Positions 58,602-64,000 of a stretch of 64,000 bases of DNA are shown piece after piece. How positions within the stretch are numbered: the stretch's first letter is position 1; every line of letters begins with the position of its first letter. The DNA is from Cornus controversa (lineage: Eukaryota; Streptophyta; Magnoliopsida; Cornales; Cornaceae). Location of the stretch: NCBI GenBank assembly GCA_026545225.1, contig CM048845.1:18445001-18509000 (forward strand), read 5' to 3'. The translations under genes were made by a program, and so were the position numbers. Below the pieces are notes generated by a model. That model made no database searches and was not told the DNA's origin. It worked only from the letters and a program-made list of their open reading frames with translations.

Positions 58602-60806
58602 CTATCTACTGCATTGTGATGGATTTTCACAGTGTTTCAGAAACCTGTGGCCTATTTTTTCTGCTTTTAGTCGAGCAACCACTTTTTCGAGCTTGCTAAT
58701 TCTAGCTTCGATTTCCAATCCCGGTATCTCGGGTCTATGATTAGTATTGCTTTCTCCTAGATTGCTGTTGATGGTTACCATATTATAAACTGATGTTGCA
58801 GCTAGATTGCTGTTAATGCTTACCATATTACTAACCGGAGTCCTCACTCTTATTTCAATTGCATCTTCTGTCATCATCTGTGTTCTACTTTGACTTGCAT
58901 CATCTGCAATTGTTGCTGATCCTTCCATCACATGTTCTCTTTCCACAATCTTTTTTGCAGGTTTAACCACTGACTTCATTATTTGAATAGTTCTACTATC
59001 AGCAGTCGAAGATGATGGACTTTGCAATTGAAATCCAGTTGAAGGCTTGTCACCTCTACGCTTTATATTTCTCAACATCTCCGATAATGGTTGTCTATCC
59101 TCATCACTGGAATCGCTTGATTCAGCCAAAATGCATCTGGAAGGAAAACCAGGAGGAACAGCAGTATCTGTTCTTTCCAAACAATTTAAATCTCTCATCT
59201 TTTTCTTTTCAACAACATGCTTAATTGCTTCTTGCCGACCAAACTTTGTATTCCACCACTCAAAATATCGAGCAGTAACACCCAGCTGATCACAATGTCG
59301 TGGTGAAACATATAATCTCTCATCTCTAATCGGCCTCTTGTAATTACTCCAAGCAATTTCAGGACTTGCATTGGAACGAGCAACTGGACCTGGAAGATCT
59401 TGATCCAACCCAAACTGCATTGCAACTCGATGTGGGAGGTACTGCTCTATAAACCCTAGTCCAACCAGCTCACACACCCTCAAGCATAATGCAAGTGACT
59501 CTACTTTCTCATCCATCCCTTGTTGAATCAATAACCACTCTCCTTTCTCATCATAAAAGTCATGAGACAACCGCCATAGAAAACTTTCTCCAGCAGAATC
59601 TATTGTCAACCTCATATTATCAATGTTCACTTTCTTCGCTTTGTCCCATCGAGACAGTCTTGGCGCACCATAGATGATGGAACTGGCTGCTTTTGGCCGC
59701 AATGTAAGAAATCTCTCCCATGCCCAAATCTGAACAAATTGTAATGGGGCCCAAAGTGCTAAAGCAACAACATTTTCACATATACTAGTTTCTAATTTGT
59801 TTGGAGGAACAATAGTCTCTTTCAACAAACTCAAGTCTCTGTAAATTCTTGCCAGAACAGCCGGTGCAAGCGCGATTTTGGTACCTCTAGCTAGATGAAT
59901 AGCAATGGGAAAAACATATGTTCCTATAGTGTTAAATGATGGTGTTGGAAAGACAAACCTGGACAACCAAAAGGCAAGAAGCATAATTTTGATACCTCTT
60001 GTAAGAGTTTTTATAAAATATGTGAGCTAGCATAATCATTATATTTTGGTTTGCAAAAAACCATATTGGTTGGAATGTCTATTGAGCTAGATGAATAGCA
60101 ATGAAAAAACATTTGTTCATATAGTGTTAAATGATTATGTTTGAAAGACAAACCTGGACAACCAAAAGGCAAGGAATGCTTCATGCTCTATCTCACTTCC
60201 ACTGGTCATGAATTTAGCCAACCACGCATGTTGGCTGGCCTTGTTAGCTTTGCTCCTGATTATTTCGGTCCGGGCTTGGAGTAGTTTCTCTTTGGTTTCC
60301 TCCAGTTCTGTTGATTCAACAGGGTTTGAAACAGAGTCACCAAGAACAGAGTAACCTCCCAAAATCATTATATCTTCCAGAGTGATGGTTGTTTCTCCCC
60401 AAGGAAACACAAATGTGTTGGTCTCAGAACACCATCTCTCTGCAAATCCAAAGACCAAGTTGTCAATTTTTCTGATTGTGTAGGTTGAATTCATGATGGG
60501 GTTGTGAATTCCTGCTTTCTTCCACACGGATAGGTGCAAAGAATGCATGCGTTTGACCCATGTTTTCCATTTCTTTGTTGGCTGTCTCCAACCATTGAAG
60601 GCCACTTTCAGTGGTGGTTTCTTCGAATCAGAATTGGGGGTTAGAGAGGAAAGAGATGGTGAAGGAAGATCAAAGACTGGCCCATCAATGGATGTGACAG
60701 AGGGTTTGAGAAAATGGGCAATTCTGAGAGTTGGGTCTCCTCCTTTGGGTGAAACCATGAGCTCTTCTCTCTCTTCCATGATGGTCTCCTCTGCTGGTTC
60801 TGCCAT
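58602..60806 (-). CDS. Plant mobile domain (PMD) protein
   Basis: Proposed exons on the minus strand: 60806-60154 and 59958-58602 (2010 bases, 669 residues). The ATG at 60806 (MAEPAEETIMEEREELM) is chosen as the first Met of the frame. The PMD/aminotransferase-like domain (about residues 60-430) shows KKWKTWVKRM, LVFGFAERWC, FVFPWGETTITLEDIMILGG, EAFLAFWLSRFVFP, PIAIHLARGTKIALAPAVLARIYRDL and LWAPLQFVQIWAWERF. The C-terminal part is Ser-rich with two NMV(S/T)INSNL repeats (near residues 590-615) and a coiled coil (ARISKLEKVVARLKAEK). PMD proteins such as MAIN and MAIL1 act in the nucleus in transposon silencing and genome stability; related domains also ride in transposons. A full protein needs removal of the 195-bp segment; otherwise the first part stops 18 bases past the donor. 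Confidence 0.85.
59959..60153 (-). other. Putative 195-bp intron made by tandem duplication
   Basis: The sequence around both ends is the same: TTGCCTTTTGGTTGTCCAG|GTTTGTCTTTC occurs at about 60172-60143 and again at 59978-59949 (minus strand), 195 bases apart. Splicing from the first CAG|GT to the second CAG|G restores the family's SRFVFP reading. The donor GTTTGT is weak, the acceptor TTTTGGTTGTCCAG is good. Homology extends about 25 bases upstream and 70 bases downstream of each junction. See the findings. Confidence 0.72.
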
Positions 60807-61540
60807 GGATGAGATCAAGAGCATTTGAGAAATGAACTCTGAGATTTGTAACAGTTTGTGGTACAATATAACATGTAATGCTTGAAAGGTTTCAGCTAGA
60901 GAGAGAGAGAGATGAAAAATGGGAAGTGGAGTTCAGAAGTCTGTGGATCTTTTGATGTTTTTGTTTGTGTTGGTAATCATTAGGGTTTGACAACTACACA
61001 ATTTTAGATACTTTCTGTATAAATGCTTTCAAGAGAACAAACATATTTTTCAACTACTCTTTCCCAGAATTTCAAAAGTACAGAGGCACATGCACACACA
61101 GAAAAAGTATGACTAATTAGTAATTATAATTGAAGGTATGATATGACTAATTGGATAAAGAGCTCGATAAATTATTATATAATTCTGGTCATATGTGACT
61201 TGCTGAATGCTGACCAATTAAATTAGAAATCTTGTTAATTTTTTTTTATTTTTATTTTTGGTAAAGGTAACGTGTGATTTTACCGTTATGCCATCTATTA
61301 TATATTTAAATATATTGAAATTTTTTGAAGTAAAAAGACTAAAATACCCTCTCTTTTGCAAGTGACATAAACCAATATGTAAGTGTATCCCTAGAGTTAA
61401 ACTCGGAGGATGACGTCAAAATACGATCCTCTAGTCTAACCCATCAAACTCTCTCTCTCTCTCTCTCAGACCATTCTCTCTCTAAACTTCTCTCTCCTAT
61501 TCTTAATTTGTTTGATTAATCCAGAATACGATTCCTTTAT
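60807..61540. promoter_or_regulatory. Upstream region of the PMD gene
   Basis: This is the only candidate promoter region for the minus-strand PMD gene. It has a (GA)n/CT tract at 60899-60912 in the likely leader. A second CT run lies at 61450-61468. No unambiguous TATA box was assigned. Confidence 0.35.
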
Positions 61541-61712
61541 GGGTAATGCTACTCAGACAAAATACTTAGACATAATTCGTAGACAGAAACATTTACATCT
61601 ATTGGATGCATGTGGTGAGTGTATGTGGTAGGGTTTACCACATGCATCCAATGAATATAAATGTTTCTGCCTACGAATTCTGCCTAAGTATTCTACCTGA
61701 GTAGTATTACCC
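61541..61712. mobile_element. Near-perfect palindromic MULE-type MITE
   Basis: It begins GGGTAATGCTACTCAGACA and ends with the inverse ending AGTAGTATTACCC. The halves pair almost throughout, meeting near GGTAGGGTTTACC. The flanks TTCCTTTAT (61532-61540) and TTCCTCTAT (61713-61721) are a 9-bp duplication with one change, as in Mutator-like elements. Confidence 0.85.
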
Positions 61713-61721
61713 TTCCTCTAT

Positions 61722-62003
61722 AGATACGATCTAAGGTTGTACTAGAATAAGATTCGCTACAGATACAATCCGACGTTGTATCAGTATACAATTCCTTTAC
61801 AGATACAATCTAACAATGCGGAAGCGACAGACGACAACAATGCCTTTGCGGGGCAAGTGCAACACTCGAGTGCGGCATTGCTCAACTCTTACGCCAGAAT
61901 GGGGTTTCCATACTCTGCTTGGGAAGTGAAAACTCTGCTCATCCAAGCTCTGGTCTTTGAAGAGGCACAACGCTTCTCTGAGGCCAATGAGGCATGTAAT
62001 TAA
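61722..62003 (+). other. Unidentified coding-like fragment
   Basis: An open frame from about 61776 to 62003 ends SYARMGFPYSAWEVKTLLIQ and ALVFEEAQRFSEANEACN. Its left part comes from a ~45-base repeat (ACAGATACAATC at 61759 and 61800, with a weaker copy at 61720) that the MITE interrupts. I do not recognise a family. It may be an exon fragment of a decayed gene. Confidence 0.3.
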
Positions 62004-62306
62004 AGCTTGGAAGCCTCTGTAAATGCCTTTTTGTAGGTCACTTTTGTGATGGTATGGTGTGACCTTAGTTTACAAAAAGATTATTGATTAACGTGTTGGG
62101 TTTGATACGTCGCATATGTTTGAACATGTGATTAACAAAAAAATGGAAAAAAAAAAAGGTAAATGCCTGAGAGGGAGACTAGACTATTGTTATGTTTCCA
62201 TAAATTTTCTGTTCCGAGTGAAAACAAAATGACCCACTTGATAATGTGATACAACATCCCCTTTTAAATACTGCATTGTGGTGATGATGAATTTAGTTAT
62301 AATTTT
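62004..62306. other. Gene-free stretch
   Basis: No gene or repeat was recognised between the coding-like fragment and the tandem array. Confidence 0.4.
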
Positions 62307-62620
62307 ATTTATTAAAAGTACAAATGAGTTTTTTTTAGTTTCATTACACTATTTTTTTATTTTTAAATTAAAAAAATAGAATTACCCAAGTAAACTATTT
62401 TTCTTTTTTATTTATTAAAAGTACAAATGAGTTTTTTTTTTGTTTCATTACACTATTTTTTTTATTTTTAAATTAAAAAAATAGAATTATCCAATCAAAA
62501 TTCTTTCCTTCTTATTTATTAAAAGTACAAAGGGGTTTTTTTAGTTTTAGTACACTATTTTTTTATTTTTAAATTAAAAAAATAGAATTACCAAACCATT
62601 TTTCAAGCAAAACCCTTTCT
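62307..62620 (+). repeat. 103-104-bp tandem repeat x3
   Basis: ATTTATTAAAAGTACAAA opens units at 62307, 62410 and 62514. Each contains TACACTATTTTTTTATTTTT and AAAAAAATAGAATTA. Confidence 0.92.
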
Positions 62621-62680
62621 TTTTTATTTCTAAATTTAAAAAAGCAAAACTCTTTCCTGAAATACTCCCTAAGTTTTCAT

Positions 62681-62740
62681 GCATGAGTTGGTCAGTCTCA
62701 CACATAAAGCATGAGTTGGTCAGTCTCACACATAAAGCAT
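62681..62740 (+). repeat. 30-bp tandem duplication
   Basis: GCATGAGTTGGTCAGTCTCA followed by CACATAAA occurs twice in a row, starting near 62681 and 62709, with almost perfect identity. Confidence 0.9.
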
Positions 62741-63244
62741 AAGGAATACTTACATTTGATAACATACAAGGACAAAATAAGAAGAATAATAAATGCCGAA
62801 AGAAAATTCTAACGGAGATAATAAATAATAATAAATACTGAACAATACAACTTGAAAATCCTGTAATTCAAGGACCTTTTAACCAAAAATAATAAAGATA
62901 AAATACTTTAGAACAACATCCCAAAATAGTCCACATCCTAGGCATAATTTAGAAAAGAATTAAGTCCCTACACTGAAGTCTGGTAAGGACAGATGGCTGC
63001 CACGCTGTACAAACTCTAACCTCGAGGTGGAAACGGCCTAAAACCTGAAATATCAACAAAGTGGGTTAGACCCACGAGCAAGTTCTCTCTACTACCATCC
63101 AACAGAGAACTGATAAACAGCCCTCTCAATGAGGACAATGCTATTGCATATATATATATATATAAAATTTTCTCATTTCATCTCCTGTCCCAAAAAATAG
63201 AATAACTCCACGCGCTATTCCAACCCATCCGTTATCACAATAAA

Positions 63245-63460
63245 TGTAAAACATGTTTTCTAAGTTCAAACTAGAGGCAATCCTAATATGCCTGAACATA
63301 TATTAAGTAATCACCTTATTGGGTATTAGGCAATCCTCATATGCCTTCATCCATATTTACAAATACTTTATTAGGTATTAGGCAATCCTAACATGCCCCA
63401 CATATGTATTACAAATACCTTATTAGGTATTAGGCAATCCTCACATGCCTCCCCATATTA
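63245..63460 (+). repeat. ~52-bp tandem repeat x4
   Basis: AGGCAATCCT starts at 63275, 63328, 63380 and 63432 (spacing 53, 52 and 52). Each is followed by (A/C)ATATGCC-like sequence and preceded by CTTTATTAGGTATT in three copies. Confidence 0.88.
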
Positions 63461-64000
63461 TCTTTTATTTTAAAAAAACAACGCACTTGAAAGCATGATT
63501 GATAATATATAATTAAAAACACACCAATAACCGCAAGAATAAATTAACAAAATAATATAACCAAAACAGAACTGTTCTTTTACTCTATTCACAACACCAT
63601 TCACTTTGTAAACACTATTACCATCCAAAGCAATAAATAAATTAACAAAACATATATATTCAACTGCATAAATATATGATTGCCAAAAGAACTAAAAAAA
63701 TATATACAAAGAATCCAAATCTTACAAACCTACTTTGTTTGTGCTACCTATACAACTAGCGTAACTAACTCTAGCTTGAACCTATGATTCCATGCATATT
63801 CTGGCCTAAAAAGATTAATGTGATTTTTTGGGAATTTTCTAGCATTTGTCAGTATTTTAAAATATTTTTTCTATTTTTTTACATTTTAAAATATAAAAAA
63901 AATACTTTTATTTACTAGATTGGGCTAAAACTGGGCCCAGAGGTTGGGCTCGACGAGTGGGACCGGACCATCATTTTTCTGGCTCCGGCCGACCACCGGA
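63461..64000. other. Gene-free right end of the window
   Basis: AT-rich until about 63910, then GC-rich (GGGCTAAAACTGGGCCCAG, GACCGGACC, GGCTCCGGCCGACCACCGG). The abrupt shift may mark the start of another repeat or exon beyond the window; nothing can be identified. Confidence 0.3.

Noticed and set aside
58602-59984. Separate 460-residue PMD gene starting at its own ATG (59984)
   Set aside because: Its first ten residues repeat the end of the upstream frame through the tandem duplication, and it would lack the N-terminal half of the domain. One spliced gene is simpler, though a truncated product is possible.

Overview
This is nuclear DNA from a flowering plant, most likely a eudicot. It is AT-rich, with GT-AG introns, long (TA)n tracts, and nested Copia and Gypsy retrotransposons, LINEs, SINEs and MITEs. 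The protein families seen are plant ones: an IRX10/IRX10-like xylan xylosyltransferase, plant mobile domain (PMD), ABA2-like SDR and cytosolic-type glycyl-tRNA synthetase. Nothing prokaryotic, no CRISPR array, and no rRNA or intact tRNA gene was seen. The species cannot be named from the sequence alone.

Layout. 1-1.66 kb: Gypsy LTR-junction remnants (tRNA-Asp-type primer site near 355; a second LTR end near 1.56 kb). 1.66-9.25 kb: a broken minus-strand Copia element whose integrase is split by a younger plus-strand Copia element (1965-7007) with two LTRs, primer site, polypurine tract and near-identical 5-bp target duplication. 9-11.2 kb: a ~237-bp direct repeat and non-coding DNA. 11.2-28.3 kb: copy A of a segmental duplication holding an IRX10-like gene; its upstream region carries a ~9-kb foldback (giant inverted repeat) element with nested MITEs. 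28.9-35.4 kb: a glycyl-tRNA synthetase pseudogene whose last intron holds an LTR with a triplicated promoter segment, a SINE, and RTE and L1 LINE fragments. 36-47 kb: tandem repeats, a collapsed ABA2-like SDR pseudogene, a candidate solo LTR with a 35-bp minisatellite, and MITE debris. 47.6-55.5 kb: copy B of the segmental duplication, with an intact IRX10-like gene. 55.5-58.6 kb: a hAT-type MITE and gene-free DNA. 58.6-60.8 kb: a minus-strand PMD gene with what looks like a recently created intron. 61-64 kb: a MULE-type MITE and short tandem repeats.

Only two loci look able to make full proteins: IRX10-like copy B (416 aa in four exons, secondary-wall xylan synthesis in the Golgi) and the PMD gene (669 aa if the proposed 195-bp intron is removed). 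IRX10-like copy A is about 97% like B in the exons but has lost the exon-2 splice acceptor (AG to AC) and its last Trp and stop codon, and has several substitutions at conserved positions, so it is probably a dying paralogue.

The most noteworthy signals are: (1) the PMD intron, which appears to come from tandem duplication of an exonic AGGT-containing segment; (2) the foldback element inserted about 0.7 kb upstream of IRX10-like copy A, with an empty site in copy B; (3) LTRs with amplified promoter-side repeats. No new multi-gene system was found.
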